Source: Mycosarcoma maydis
Taxonomy: Eukaryota > Basidiomycota > Ustilaginomycetes > Ustilaginales
Length of the DNA stretch: 64,000 nucleotides
Assembly (NCBI RefSeq): GCF_000328475.2
Contig: NC_026486.1
Location: 1 to 64,000 of the forward strand
Direction of reading: 5' to 3'
Part shown: positions 9,323 to 22,404 of the stretch, one piece after another
Layout of the letters: each line of letters opens with the position of its first letter
How positions within the stretch are numbered: the stretch's first letter is position 1
Notes under the pieces: generated by a model
The model's database searches: none
The model's input: the letters and a program-made list of their open reading frames with translations, nothing else
Told to the model about the DNA's origin: nothing
Position numbers and translations under genes: made by a program

Positions 9323-9840
9323 GTTGTCTAGACGTCCTTTTGGTACAGCGGTTATCAAGCTTCGAGTAAGTCTGTGAGTCACGAGTCGTGAGTGTCGTGC
9401 GTGAAGCACAAAGCGTCAAGTCACGAGTCTTGCTACCGTTGTTAAGTTTGCTCCGAATCTCACAATCGTAGATGCGGTTTTACTCCCATCACCGATGCCT
9501 CTTTCAATTTGCGCAAAAGAGAATCACCAATCTAAACGCATTCAAACCTTTCTGGCAGTATCTGGTCTCGAGTGCCACTATACAGCACAATGAAAACATA
9601 ATGATCTCCAAATCCCCACCGGCGCACGAGCGATGGCAGGAGCCGATAGGAAGATACATACAAGCAGCGCAGAGGCTAGAGCCAAAAATCGATGGCGACG
9701 TCTTTACGCTATACGCTGCACGGCATAGTGAGCCCAAATTTGCACTACAAGCACACATTCAAGTGCGGCAAATGCTTTCGTCGCTTTCCGCTGCTCCATC
9801 GTGGTGGTTTGAGGCGGTTTGCGCTTCCGGAGGCCTGAAA

Positions 9841-9865
9841 CAACAACAACAACAACAACAACAAG
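9841..9865. repeat. (CAA)n microsatellite
   Basis: Eight uninterrupted CAA units. Confidence 0.9.
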
Positions 9866-10166
9866 CGTACCTGTCTAGACACTCGATCGGGCAGGGCTTG
9901 CTATCTTGAATTGTTCCTCGTTCTACAGAAATCTGGGGTAGAGCATGGGTGATTGGTGGTGCCAAGGTAAGATGCGTGTAAGAGAGATAAGTCACGTTGG
10001 AAGCATGAGAAGTGCTCAGGGTCCAATCACGAATCGCTTATCGAATAGGTCGAGGATTTTGGCGCCTCTGTGTATAATAAAACCGAGGCCGTTTGTCATG
10101 TTGGAAACCAACGCAAACACGACCAAACTGGTGTATTTGCGGCAAATTTGTACTTTGCCAATCAAG

Positions 10167-10211
10167 AATCACGAATCACGCATCACGAATCACGAATCAC
10201 GAATCGTGAAT
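10167..10211. repeat. tandem AATCACG array ending in an inverted copy
   Basis: About five AATCACG-type units with one variant (GCATCACG), closing with AATCGTGAATG in the opposite orientation. It lies only about 70 bases upstream of the Zn2Cys6 gene start. Confidence 0.85.
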
Positions 10212-10279
10212 GCTTACTTGCCACCAGCCTTGTTTGCAAGCATGCACGCGCATCGCTAGCTATATGCTGACCATATCAA

Positions 10280-12949
10280 ATGGCGACTCCAGATGCGTCT
10301 GAGGACGAAAGTCATCTACCATCAGCCTCTGTTTCCTCCCGAGATTCTAGCCTTCGATCTCACAAGCGTCCCCGATTGGCCGCGCCAGGAAAGGCATTAC
10401 CATCCGCAAGCGAACTCGAAAGTCATGCTTCCGCAAGTCAAAAGCTGCAGACACGCAACTACGTGTCCAGCCGGTGGTCAGTAGCTGCTTCGCCTTCTAG
10501 TACCAGCAAAACGCTTCCTTTAGCAGCAAGGCAAACAGAACTTTCTTCCAAACCAGTCGAATCATCAAAAGCTTCACTTGCTGTGCCCAAGCGTAGATTC
10601 ACACGAAGTCGATCCGGATGCAGCACGTGTCGGACACGCAAGGTTAAGTGCGACGAGGCACGTCCGCGCTGTCGTCGCTGTATTGAAGATGGACGTCTGT
10701 GTCAAGGCTACAGTCCACACCGACCCTCAAAACCGCATCAATCTCAGTCAAGTGCGCCAGCCGAAACCCGGCCTCCTTCTGATCAAGATGTCAGCCTCAC
10801 CAGCCAACAGCCTTCGCAATCTCTCCGTGGACAGCACCTGACAGCCTCCTCGGAAGTAGTCGGTCCATACCCTATGACCTCGCCACAACATCTGGATGAC
10901 TGGATCGATCTATTGTGCTCATCCATTGGTAATGATATCCCACAGTCTAGCAATAGCAATGCGAGCACCAGCGCAGCGAGTTTTGCATACCTCGACAGAA
11001 CTGCTAGCCACAAGCAAATGCCTCGACTGCTCGAGGATCAAGCGCAGAGGCCCGAACATCCTTCGCATATGCACTCGGCACGCTCAGCAACAGAGCAGGG
11101 TCTCTCGACGTTGGCAAGCGCGGCTGCGGGAATCGCTCCCACACCGCTTCAACCCGATTCGCCCGGGTGGATGAACGAGGATTGGCTCTCGATCTTAACG
11201 GCGTCCCCGGCCGATTCTCAGCTAGCCGATACCAGCTCTAACAAATCATCATCATCGTCCTCGACTCGCTCTAAGCTGCCAGCACTTGATCGCATCTCGG
11301 AGCCGGATCTACAGAAGCGCATTCGTGCGCTTTGCGTAACCAAGGTGCAGCTCGAATCCGTCTCTTTCTTCTTCAACACTACCGCACGCTGCTTCCATCT
11401 CCTGTCTGCAGACACAAATGTGTGGCGGATATTTTTCGCGCAGCTCGCTTCCGAATCGCCGGTAATTCTTGATCTTGTGGGCTGTCTGGGACTAACCCAT
11501 CTCAGCTTAACGCACGATCATCGAAAAAAGGGTTTGGCTCATGCCCACTTTTCTCGATGCAAGACCGAGTGGGACGGTATGATTGGCTCGTTGGAATCGC
11601 CCGCGGCCATCGACCGGGCCCTAGCACAGGTCACCACCGCGTATCGTGTCCTCGAAGTACTCGCAGGAACCATTCTCATCGCCCATATCGAGCAATTTAG
11701 CCGTGGATTTGCCATTTGCTCTCGTGCCTACACCGCATTGGCCATTGCAGTGATACGCAAATCATTCAACTCTAGCTCATCCCCATGGTTGGATGACCTA
11801 GATCAGGGCCCTGGATCAGCCTTCCGATTCTTTGTCCGTATCCTTTTATGGTGGGAAACCATGTCGCGCACCATGGGACCTGCAAGCGAGCAAGGCGACA
11901 TGCTCGACATGTTTGAGTACGTCTATCGATGGGAGGAGCCCGACAATCCAAGTCAAGATCCGATTGGATGCTCGACACAGTGTGTTGTCGGATGGCCCCT
12001 CGACCTACTTGAGGCGGTCGAGCGTATAACTCGTCTCAGCCTTCATCCGGAGATTGTGTCTTTCCAATCGCGGCCGCCCGCTTCGCCCCCGCTCGTCATG
12101 CCATCGAGTTCTCTGTCGCACGCTCTGGAGGGCTCGATATCGCTGCAGTTACAGCAGCAGGTTGACACTATTGAAACGCAGATCCGTCTCGCTAGACCGT
12201 TGCCACTGGTCCAGGATGACAGCATTGCTGCTGAGCTGCGCTACCTTATTTTCGAATGTCTGCAGTCGGCTGCGCTCGTCTATCTTTGCAGAATGCTCCT
12301 CAAATCGACTGATGCCGTTTGGTTCGAGATCGACAAGGTTACTCGCTTCCTCGAACGCAAGCAGCAACGAGCTGATCAGCCAGATCCTGCCTTTCCTACA
12401 CGCACTGCACTTACGGGCAATAGCACAAAATGCGCCGATCTCCAACTGACACAGGCGATGGAGATGCGAGGAAAGTGGTGGATTCGAGCGCCAGATGGAG
12501 CGTTGATCTGGGCCTACTTTCAATGTGCTTCTGAAATCTTTGGTGCACTCGATCCATCTGTCAGCATCATGCCATGCAGCAAGGGGCTAGGCGGGCGACA
12601 ACAGTTCGGCAGTGGCAAACCCATTTCACTAGCATCTGGATCGCAACTGACACTCGGCTCCGACGCGTACTCTGTCTTTGCACAATCAAGGTCCGAGAGA
12701 CGCCAGCGATGCCGACGATCCCTCCTGCTATGGGAAAAGTTTGACGAGATCCAGTGCGTCTTTCTCTGCCGTCACTTGCTGAAAGCGATTTGGGATCGAC
12801 GTGATCTCTACGAGTTAGAAACTTCCGAGGCGACTGCCAAAGATACAAGCAGCACTGACGACAATACATCTCAAGTAAGGTACGATCAAGTCTCGGAGCT
12901 CCGAGATATCTGTCGGCAAAGGCGATGGAAGCAGCCCCTCGTCTTTTAA
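10280..12949 (+). CDS. Zn2Cys6 fungal transcription factor, 889 aa
   Basis: A nuclear DNA-binding regulator. The binuclear zinc cluster is C114-x2-C117-x6-C124-x6-C131-x2-C134-x6-C141 (SGCSTCRTRKVKCDEARPRC). It is preceded by a basic Ser-rich N-terminus with KRPR and followed by Ser/Gln-rich linkers. From about residue 350 to the end there is a helical region of the Zn2Cys6 'fungal-specific' regulatory type (LESVSFFFNTTARCFHLL..., ...LVGCLGLTHLSL..., ...YRVLEVLAGTILIAHIEQF), resembling the Fungal_trans_2 (PF11951) class. The single exon is complete from the ATG at 10280. Its targets cannot be read from sequence; the nearest genes are the unknown secreted protein (convergent) and the C2H2 protein (divergent). 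A TCACGA-type array sits in its promoter. Confidence 0.9.
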   Translation: MATPDASEDESHLPSASVSSRDSSLRSHKRPRLAAPGKALPSASELESHASASQKLQTRNYVSSRWSVAASPSSTSKTLPLAARQTELSSKPVESSKASLAVPKRRFTRSRSGCSTCRTRKVKCDEARPRCRRCIEDGRLCQGYSPHRPSKPHQSQSSAPAETRPPSDQDVSLTSQQPSQSLRGQHLTASSEVVGPYPMTSPQHLDDWIDLLCSSIGNDIPQSSNSNASTSAASFAYLDRTASHKQMPRLLEDQAQRPEHPSHMHSARSATEQGLSTLASAAAGIAPTPLQPDSPGWMNEDWLSILTASPADSQLADTSSNKSSSSSSTRSKLPALDRISEPDLQKRIRALCVTKVQLESVSFFFNTTARCFHLLSADTNVWRIFFAQLASESPVILDLVGCLGLTHLSLTHDHRKKGLAHAHFSRCKTEWDGMIGSLESPAAIDRALAQVTTAYRVLEVLAGTILIAHIEQFSRGFAICSRAYTALAIAVIRKSFNSSSSPWLDDLDQGPGSAFRFFVRILLWWETMSRTMGPASEQGDMLDMFEYVYRWEEPDNPSQDPIGCSTQCVVGWPLDLLEAVERITRLSLHPEIVSFQSRPPASPPLVMPSSSLSHALEGSISLQLQQQVDTIETQIRLARPLPLVQDDSIAAELRYLIFECLQSAALVYLCRMLLKSTDAVWFEIDKVTRFLERKQQRADQPDPAFPTRTALTGNSTKCADLQLTQAMEMRGKWWIRAPDGALIWAYFQCASEIFGALDPSVSIMPCSKGLGGRQQFGSGKPISLASGSQLTLGSDAYSVFAQSRSERRQRCRRSLLLWEKFDEIQCVFLCRHLLKAIWDRRDLYELETSEATAKDTSSTDDNTSQVRYDQVSELRDICRQRRWKQPLVF

Positions 12950-13882
12950 TTCGCCAGGAACCGGCTTAAAACCCTGACACATACGCTTCCCCGCTTGAAT
13001 CAAGCCTGCAGACTGCGGTTGCAAGCACAGCTGCTAACGCGGTGTAGAGACTGTTCCCGATTGTTTCAACTGTTCGTGCTTCCGATGGATGAATGTTGGG
13101 TGAACGAGTGATCACCAATCACGAATCCGAAGGAAAAAACTGAACTCAAACGTCGTGCAGAACATTCATCCTGCGCATAACCTGCGCATAACACTTCCTC
13201 TCGCCTAGGACATTTGTTGAGGCTGAGCCTTCGTGTGATGTGCAACGGCTGTATAAGCAAGCGCTGCTTTGGCTCCATTCTCTTTCGTCTGCACGCTGAC
13301 ATGGCTGAACGACCCATGGTCCGCCATTGTCTCTTCAACTATGTTAACCCACAGTCGCGAGTCGCGAGTCGTGAGTCTGTGAGTTGTCCAACGAAATGTT
13401 ACACAGGATCAGCGGTTGTATCGGCGATGCTGGACATCTCTAAGCCGATACTTTGTGCATGCCTAAACAAGTGCTCCTACACACCAGGCAACACCCGGTA
13501 AACACCAGGGTACCTCTTCAGTCATCGTTTGCCCTTATTTTGTCTTTCTGTCGCTCGAGCCAAAGCACAAACACGAAACCGCGCTTCTCATTCATGATTG
13601 TTAGCTTCCGCCTCTAGTTGTGTTGTCCTGCCAACGCCTTTATTCGCGGCATGGTGAGAGCCGCTTTCCAAGAGGAGAGCATCAACGCCACAGTGTAATG
13701 TCGTTATTGCTTTCGCGATCTTTTCTCCACAATCAACTCATCAGGTCAATCGGGCTGCCCAGCTTCACAACGAGACTCGTTGTAGCCCCATAGACGTCCC
13801 TTCCTTGACGCGAGGTGATAGTCGACAACAGGATGCATGATTTCGGCAATTCGCTAGGAATATACATCTACAATGTGGGCGG
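12950..13882. other. convergent intergenic region, no gene seen
   Basis: Contains a CTGCGCATAAC direct repeat (about 13176-13195) and a cluster of CGCGAGTCGCGAGTCGTGAGTC at about 13354-13376, a GC variant of the dispersed motif. Confidence 0.4.
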
Positions 13883-15544
13883 CTAAGTACGTTTCTGATT
13901 CGACCTAAAGTCTGGAGACAGGCTAAATTCGCGCTGAGGCAAACTCTGTCGTGACAAGGCGACATTATACTGACTTCTGCTGATCGGATAAAGTCCTACA
14001 GCCACCAAAGACTCTCTCTCGCCATCCTTTTCCTCTTTCCAGATCGCGGCAAAAGATTGAGAGAGCGATGGTACGTTCTCTAGCGCTGGATGGTGAGACA
14101 TGAGGAAATCTTGCCCGGCAAGGTGAATGACACGCATGTTGGAGCGTTGCTTAAATGATTTCAGCATGCTGCGCGAAAAAGCCTGTTCGTCCGATTTGGC
14201 GAGCTCGATTTCCGGCTTGATGGTGAGCCAGTTCGCTCGGGGTATGTAGGCTAGCTGCCACCCCCGGAAAGCTGGTTCGAGGTCCTTGTCGCGTCGGTAA
14301 AAGAAGTGCGACGCAGTTGCCGTATGCTGGCCGACTCCTTGGATACCTTCTCGTCGAGGCGAGTCGCCTTCGTAAGCGGGGATGTTCTCTGGTCTGATTC
14401 TTGTAACTTCGAGAACATCGGAAGCTGTGCTCACGCTGTGTTGAATGCGGACGATGAACCCAGCAGTCGGCCTGGTTTTATAGATGCTAGACCTGTGGTT
14501 ATGATCGAGGGCGTAAATACCTCGACACAGCATAACTGCACGCGATCCGTCTGTCTTGAACTCCCAAACCATCGCACTGTTCCGCAGCTTCTCAAGACGT
14601 AAAACGCGGCCATGACGAAGGAAGGCGACTAGAAGTCTCTTGCCCTCAACTTCATATTCGCGATAAAGTCGGGCGTACTGCAGATTTGCGGTGATGCTCG
14701 AGATGAATGCACCATTGTCGCTGGGCGTAAATGGGCGAGGTGAAAACTTTCTGCGAGTGGGACTAATACCCATTTCGTCTTTGAGCTGGTGCATCAACAC
14801 GCCTGCCAACGGGTCTTGCTGATAGATAATGAGGACCGGCATATTAGTCAACTGCGATGGATCTATCTCATAAAGACGACCAGTGGCTTCGTGGCCTGTC
14901 GCTTGTGACGAGCTGGAATCTGGTTCGAGCTGCATTGCTTGGCTTTCGGGAGGCTTCAACTGAATGTGCTCGGCCAACCCTGGTGATGAAAGACCCTCGG
15001 CATCTTGCGAAGAGGCCCCAGTCTCGACCAGTCCAAATTTGCGCTTGTAGCCATAGACAACAGCCGTCAAGTCGTCCGGGTTACGGTCCTGAACGTCGTG
15101 TATCTGCTCTCTCAGAGCTGGGTCCAACGCAGAAGCACTCGCAGGAGTATACCTAGGGGGCTGACGAGGTACAGCTTCGGCCTGAGAGCTACTGCTCCAA
15201 GGCTGCTGAATTTGAAGAATCGTATGATCGGAAAGTCTTCCAGAGCTAGAGAGGGGACCATGAGACGCTTGCTTCAGGTGAGAGTCTGGCAAGACAGAGG
15301 CTCCTGGTGCCTGCTGTCCATTGTGCTCTGAGACCGAAGTAGAGACGAAAGTCGACGGATGAGATCCTGCTAAAGGCAAATGGCTCGAATAGAGATCATG
15401 CTCTCGGTCTAGGATGGCATCCACCCCGGGTAGCGCTTCGAGGTGCTCGAAGATTGCGTAGTCGTTGGGGTCCAGAGGCACGTCAGGCGCGAGAATCCCT
15501 CCAATATGAACAAAAACAGCAAGAAGCATGAGTGTAGGCCACAT
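13883..15544 (-). CDS. large secreted protein of unknown function, 553 aa
   Basis: Start placed at the ATG at 15544, where MWPTLMLLAVFVHIGGILA forms a signal peptide; the 34 residues upstream in frame are polar and unlikely. The mature N-terminal ~200 residues are Ser/Gln/Pro-rich and probably disordered. The C-terminal ~300 residues are well ordered (SQLTNMPVLIIYQQDPLAGV..., ...VWEFKTDGSRAVMLCRGIYAL..., ...RGWQLAYIPRANWL..., ...RVIHLAGQDFLMSHHPAL). It has very few cysteines, so it is not a typical small cysteine-rich effector. I do not recognise the family; the layout (signal peptide, disordered half, globular half) is common among lineage-specific smut secreted proteins. Single exon. Convergent with the Zn2Cys6 gene and divergent from the beta-lactamase-like gene. 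Confidence 0.65.
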   Translation of the reverse strand: MWPTLMLLAVFVHIGGILAPDVPLDPNDYAIFEHLEALPGVDAILDREHDLYSSHLPLAGSHPSTFVSTSVSEHNGQQAPGASVLPDSHLKQASHGPLSSSGRLSDHTILQIQQPWSSSSQAEAVPRQPPRYTPASASALDPALREQIHDVQDRNPDDLTAVVYGYKRKFGLVETGASSQDAEGLSSPGLAEHIQLKPPESQAMQLEPDSSSSQATGHEATGRLYEIDPSQLTNMPVLIIYQQDPLAGVLMHQLKDEMGISPTRRKFSPRPFTPSDNGAFISSITANLQYARLYREYEVEGKRLLVAFLRHGRVLRLEKLRNSAMVWEFKTDGSRAVMLCRGIYALDHNHRSSIYKTRPTAGFIVRIQHSVSTASDVLEVTRIRPENIPAYEGDSPRREGIQGVGQHTATASHFFYRRDKDLEPAFRGWQLAYIPRANWLTIKPEIELAKSDEQAFSRSMLKSFKQRSNMRVIHLAGQDFLMSHHPALENVPSLSQSFAAIWKEEKDGERESLVAVGLYPISRSQYNVALSRQSLPQREFSLSPDFRSNQKRT

Positions 15545-17108
15545 CTTTCTTACTACTTGTATACAGAAGATCGTGAAACGCCTCCAAATGCTGTGCAAAG
15601 ATGGTCCTGATGGTTTTAAGTTGGATGCCTGGGCCAAGTTGAGCATTCGGCCATCTCGGAGAATGACCTACTGCACATTCGGCACATTCGGCTGTCGATG
15701 TACCCACTCTTCCTCTCGAAACAGCTGCTCATCACCTTTCTCACGAGATACTGTAAGTCGGTGACCAAATGAACAGGCAACTAATGAAGGAAGCCAACTT
15801 CATCCCGAAGCTTCGGGATGTGCGCTGCAAGCTCGAAAAACTCCTCGCTGTTTTGCGGTCCGACCGATCACTCGCAATACCTAGACATTCACCGTTCTTT
15901 CGGCCGTTTCTCACTTTACCGCGGTCCGAAACCGTGGTAAACTACCAATGACACTAGCAGTGCTGCCAATAAGATACACTCGAGGCGAGCAGGGTGACTC
16001 GACACGCTGGGTTTGCCATCTCGACTCTCAGATGAGAAAGGGAATGCTGGATGCCTTGTTCAGCATTTGGTTCCAGGGTTTCCACGCAAAGTGCAACACC
16101 CACAACAACTACGTAAAGACAGCAGACCTTGCATAAATCGACCGGAACACGAATTCTCACGCTTTCATTCACGATTGAAGATCGTCGTGGCTCACAAGTT
16201 AGCTGAAGTAGACTCATTCTCGGCATAGCGATCGAGGAACAGATCTCGTTGAGCACAACATTCCGATGCCACATCCCTATCAGGCTTCCAACATGGCAAA
16301 CAAGTTTGCATGAACTCTATGCTGTTCCGATCACGAATGTGTGAAGCCCAATGCAAGCATGAACCAGAAGTGGCCTCATTGCTACGCCTACATGGTTCTC
16401 TCGCACGAGAAGTGCTTGCCAAGCTCCCATTTTGAATCTCATCATGAAGACCGCCTGTACAAAAACTAGTGTTTATCTTCTCCCTCCAACCTTCTCTTAG
16501 CCATATTCTTGCATAATGTAGGGAGTATCTGGGCATAGGTGTGACATTCATTCAATCACAAATGTCAATTTAAGCTGTTGTTGCTTGAGGAATTCACAAA
16601 AGTGCAACAACTCCTGACTAGTTGCTCAGACTGTGAACATCTTGGTCTCAACTCCGACTGGCACTGCATAGACGCGTGCATATTACGGTACAAGTTTCCC
16701 CACCTTTTCCGAGCTAACCAGTACAAAGTTAAGGTCCTGTCCAGTTTGGCGAGGTGTTACACGTTCTGTCTCGTCAAAGCCGCAGAAATCACGAATCACG
16801 AATCACGAATCGTGAAGGGGTAGCCTTGTTTAAGCGAGATGCGGGAGACTGGCGCGCACCGTGACGCATGGCCTCGCACTGTTAGGCTCAACAAGCTGCA
16901 GCGGGAAAATCGTCGCCGAAGCCTCGCGCTCTACTTGAAGCTGGCCGCCCGACGACCAGTCATGAGACCTTGCGGCTCTGCAATTCATGCCAACTCGTCG
17001 AGGCGACTGTCGAGCACTGTGCAGTGACTGCCGAATGTACACTATGGCGGTTGGTTGGAGTTTGGGACCTCTTCGTTGACATGAGCAGCCGCGCCTGGAT
17101 CAGTCGGA
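15545..17108. other. divergent intergenic region, no gene seen
   Basis: No supported coding frame. An AATCACG array lies at 16786-16816. Confidence 0.4.
16786..16816. repeat. tandem AATCACG array ending in an inverted copy
   Basis: Three AATCACG units followed by AATCGTGAAG, the same layout as the array at 10167-10211. Confidence 0.85.
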
Positions 17109-17115
17109 TATATAT
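17109..17115 (+). promoter_or_regulatory. putative TATA element of the beta-lactamase-like gene
   Basis: TATATAT about 85-90 bases upstream of the ATG at 17198. Confidence 0.4.
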
Positions 17116-17197
17116 CGAACTGAAGTAGGTAAGTCCTGCCAGTTTCTGATCTCATTACAACCTTCACCCGCGCTTTCTACCAAACTTGACGCTCATC

Positions 17198-18403
17198 ATG
17201 TCGATGCAAGACACAGTGCAAAAGGTACTTGACGCCGCCACGGCCGATGTTTCGCAGCCAACTGGCGTTCCCGGTGCAGTGATGTACATTGCCGACAAGA
17301 CGGGCAAAGAGATCGCATGGGCGTCTGCGGGTGTCAAGCAGGCGGGAAAGTCTGCGCCGATGACCAAGGATTCTGTCTTCTGGATTGCTAGCTGCACCAA
17401 GCTCATCACCGCCATTGCCTGTCTCCAGCTTGTTGAGCAGGGTAAACTCGACCTACAAGACCGCGTGACCAAACACGTGCCCGAATTCGAGAGCGTCACC
17501 ATGATCGACGGTTCCAAGCCCAAAAACGTGCCGACGGTCTGGAACTGCCTCACCCATACGTGCGGTTTGGGTTACTCGTTCTTCAACCAAAAGCTCAAGG
17601 ATCTCGAGGCGACTAGAGGTAGAAAGGTGATTGACAGCTTTGATGCGTCCAAGCAGAGTATCATGGGCCCGTACGTCACCGAGCCAGGTTCCGAGTGGGA
17701 GTACGGTGTGGGCATCGACTGGGCTGGTCAGGTGGTGGAAAAAGTCTCCGGTCTCTCACTCAACGACTACTGCCAAGAAAACATCTTCAAGCCGCTCGGC
17801 ATCAAGAATGCGAGCTTCCTTCCAAAGAAAGCCGGATTGTCGGACAAGATGGTTGGGTCGCATCATCGGAATGCGCAAGGAGTTATCTCTGCCAATGATC
17901 ACTGGATGCAAGCAGATGAGTCCAAGATCGAGGTGCAGTACGGCGGTGCTGGACTGTGGGCGAATGCGGCCGAATACTGCCAGGTGCTGGTGGCACTGCT
18001 GAATGGTGGAACACACCCCAAGAGCGGCGGCACGATCCTCCAGCCCGAAAGCGTAGAGGAGCTGGTCAAGGAGCAGCTTCATGGCAAGTTGGCGGACGAC
18101 ATGAATCGCGAGTTCCCCAACACGGATCCGGATATTTCCAACTACTTTGAGGGTTGCACCGTCAAAGGAATCCCCAAAACGTGGGCGCTCGGTGGATTGC
18201 GTTTGCTCGTCGAGCATCCCATGTTCAAGCGCAGCGACAAGTCTCTGTTCTGGTGCGGCATTCAAAACAGTTTCTGGTGGGCCGATTTCAAGGATGGCAC
18301 GTGCGGCATGGTACAATCCCAGATCGGACCTTTCCTCGACAACGGCACACTCGCAATCATCGCCCAGATCGAACCTCAGGTGCACGCTGCTTATGCTTCT
18401 TAG
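17198..18403 (+). CDS. serine hydrolase, class C beta-lactamase/esterase family
   Basis: 401 residues from the ATG at 17198; a 4-codon longer frame starts with TTG. The active-site SxxK motif is S65-C-T-K68 (FWIASCTKLITAIACLQLVE), and the second catalytic Tyr is probably in SEWEYGVGIDWAG. This is the pattern of fungal LovD-like and EstB-like enzymes, which hydrolyse or transfer acyl groups rather than act on antibiotics. There is no signal peptide, so it is probably cytosolic. The length is normal for the family and there is no intron. A nearby ALGG segment (TWALGGLRLLVEH) matches the conserved C-terminal part. The substrate is unknown and there is no biosynthetic gene cluster around it. Convergent with katG (257 bases apart). 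Confidence 0.88.
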   Translation: MSMQDTVQKVLDAATADVSQPTGVPGAVMYIADKTGKEIAWASAGVKQAGKSAPMTKDSVFWIASCTKLITAIACLQLVEQGKLDLQDRVTKHVPEFESVTMIDGSKPKNVPTVWNCLTHTCGLGYSFFNQKLKDLEATRGRKVIDSFDASKQSIMGPYVTEPGSEWEYGVGIDWAGQVVEKVSGLSLNDYCQENIFKPLGIKNASFLPKKAGLSDKMVGSHHRNAQGVISANDHWMQADESKIEVQYGGAGLWANAAEYCQVLVALLNGGTHPKSGGTILQPESVEELVKEQLHGKLADDMNREFPNTDPDISNYFEGCTVKGIPKTWALGGLRLLVEHPMFKRSDKSLFWCGIQNSFWWADFKDGTCGMVQSQIGPFLDNGTLAIIAQIEPQVHAAYAS

Positions 18404-18660
18404 ACTCTGTGCAACCTGAGCAGTCAGTCCCTCTTGGCACTCTAGTGTGCATTATCATCTTCAGAAACTACAATGAAAGCAAGTTCATATAAATCTATCG
18501 ACACAAGCCAGAAACGGCTAAACTTCAAAAAAGTGAGTTGAACAAACTAAGTTAAAAAATAAAATAAGCATTCCATAAAAGAGACATTCCATAAATCTGA
18601 ATAGGGCAAGGAAATCATGGCTACTACTACTACAGCATCAGTGATTGGAGCGGAGCATGG

Positions 18661-21000
<2,340 letters not shown>

Positions 21001-21110
21001 CTACGCAAGAGAGGCACCGAAGTGTTTACGTGTCGGGTAAACAAGGTGTCGCGGCGGAAAGACGGATGATGGTTTCACGGATGTGCAAACAGTGATGGAG
21101 AGAAGGTCAG

Positions 21111-21118
21111 AATATATA
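21111..21118 (-). promoter_or_regulatory. putative TATA element of katG
   Basis: TATATATT on the minus strand, about 200 bases upstream of the ATG. Confidence 0.3.
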
Positions 21119-22404
21119 CGAAGCAGGGCACGGACAGTGGCAGCCATAAGCGTTGCGTGAAAATGGCGGAACGGCAGAGGCTGCAAGGTGAATAGCAAGC
21201 ACACACAGGAAGAGCGTGGACAAGCGACTGGGCAGACAAAGTGCAATTTGCACCATGCAAAGACATCCCAGCCGAGAAGGCGTGAGGTGGCAAAAACACC
21301 ATTCAGACTGACTGTAAAGAGTGTGACCAGTTGAAAGCGACAATGTCGCAGGCACGGGCGAGCTAGATCGAGATGGGAAAGATGGGAACCAGTCACGAGT
21401 CGGCTGAGCTGATCGGTGCGCAGTGCAGTTGAAAAGCTGTAGCCAATCGCAAATTTCGCAATTCAGACGTGCAACGCTACAGTATGTAAGTGCAGCATTA
21501 ATGATTCTGCGCGCGGCAAAGCTCATGTAGAGGTAGAGTCTGAGCGCGACTGTGGCAGCTTCTGGCGGTGGAAGCCCACAGAAGTCGCGAGTGGGGTTAA
21601 GGGATTCGAGATCAACTCGTTATTATTACTTTATTTTTAATTAATATTTTCCTTAAGATTGGCAAAATGGTATTAATAATCACAAAAGCAGGAGATGAGC
21701 AGCACAGGCCAATAGAGACTGGATGAGCTAAAAAAACCCGATACGTGATACCGTAACTGCACAAATACTCGCGGCTGGTAACTGTGAAATTCATTTCATC
21801 AACTGTGTGACATTCACGATTGTGGTGCATTACTTTGTGTGTGACCTTGCAGGTTGTGCTTTCTGGAAGCCGATTTCTAATATTTTTGTCCCCGCCTTAG
21901 CTCTGATGCTCGGCACACTTCGGACAGAGTTACTGTAAAACTATCACCACCGGCTTTTCCGAGAGGAACGGCGTTTCATACCACACAAAGTCTGCATTCT
22001 AGCATCACATGGTTCGCCGAGTCGCCGTGTCCAAATTCACAATTTTGAGCAGCTAAGTTAAGTTGTCACGTATTCTATCCCAAGCTTAAGCTCTCTCGTT
22101 GAGATGATTAGGTGCTTCCGAGTTCTCTGATCTTCGACAACACTCACGACTCGTGACCCGAAAGCTGCACGACGCCACATCGATGCTACAAACTAGTTGA
22201 TTGGCCTCAAGCTTCGACTGCGATCGTCACAACAGTGAGTGACGCAATAGTACACAAGCTCTATTCACGATTCACGATTCACAATTCACGATTCTTGTGC
22301 CCTAGTCGTGGGTTGTGGGTCCATGTGCTACAATGTTAAAGTGACAGCTGTACATCATCCGTAGTGTGTGTGTGTGGTCTGCTTCTCGAGCCGCTGCTCA
22401 GCTG
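21119..22404. other. intergenic, no gene seen
   Basis: Upstream of katG and downstream of the permease. There is an AT-rich patch at about 21618-21655. A TCACGA array is at 22263-22294. Several frames open on the minus strand just upstream of katG have no recognisable product. Confidence 0.4.
22263..22294. repeat. tandem ATTCACG array
   Basis: Four units (one is ATTCACA), just downstream of the permease stop. Confidence 0.85.

Larger units (their letters stand above)
8837..10279. other. divergent intergenic region with repeat arrays
   Basis: Contains TATATATA near 9153-9166 and two TCACGA-type arrays and a CAA microsatellite listed separately. An ATG frame of 145 codons (9472-9909) includes the CAA tract; I see no family, domain or intron and do not call it. 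Confidence 0.4.

Noticed and set aside
9472..9909. 145-codon ATG frame containing the CAA microsatellite
   Set aside because: No domain, no conserved feature, and it is driven by low-complexity sequence; a real gene cannot be excluded.
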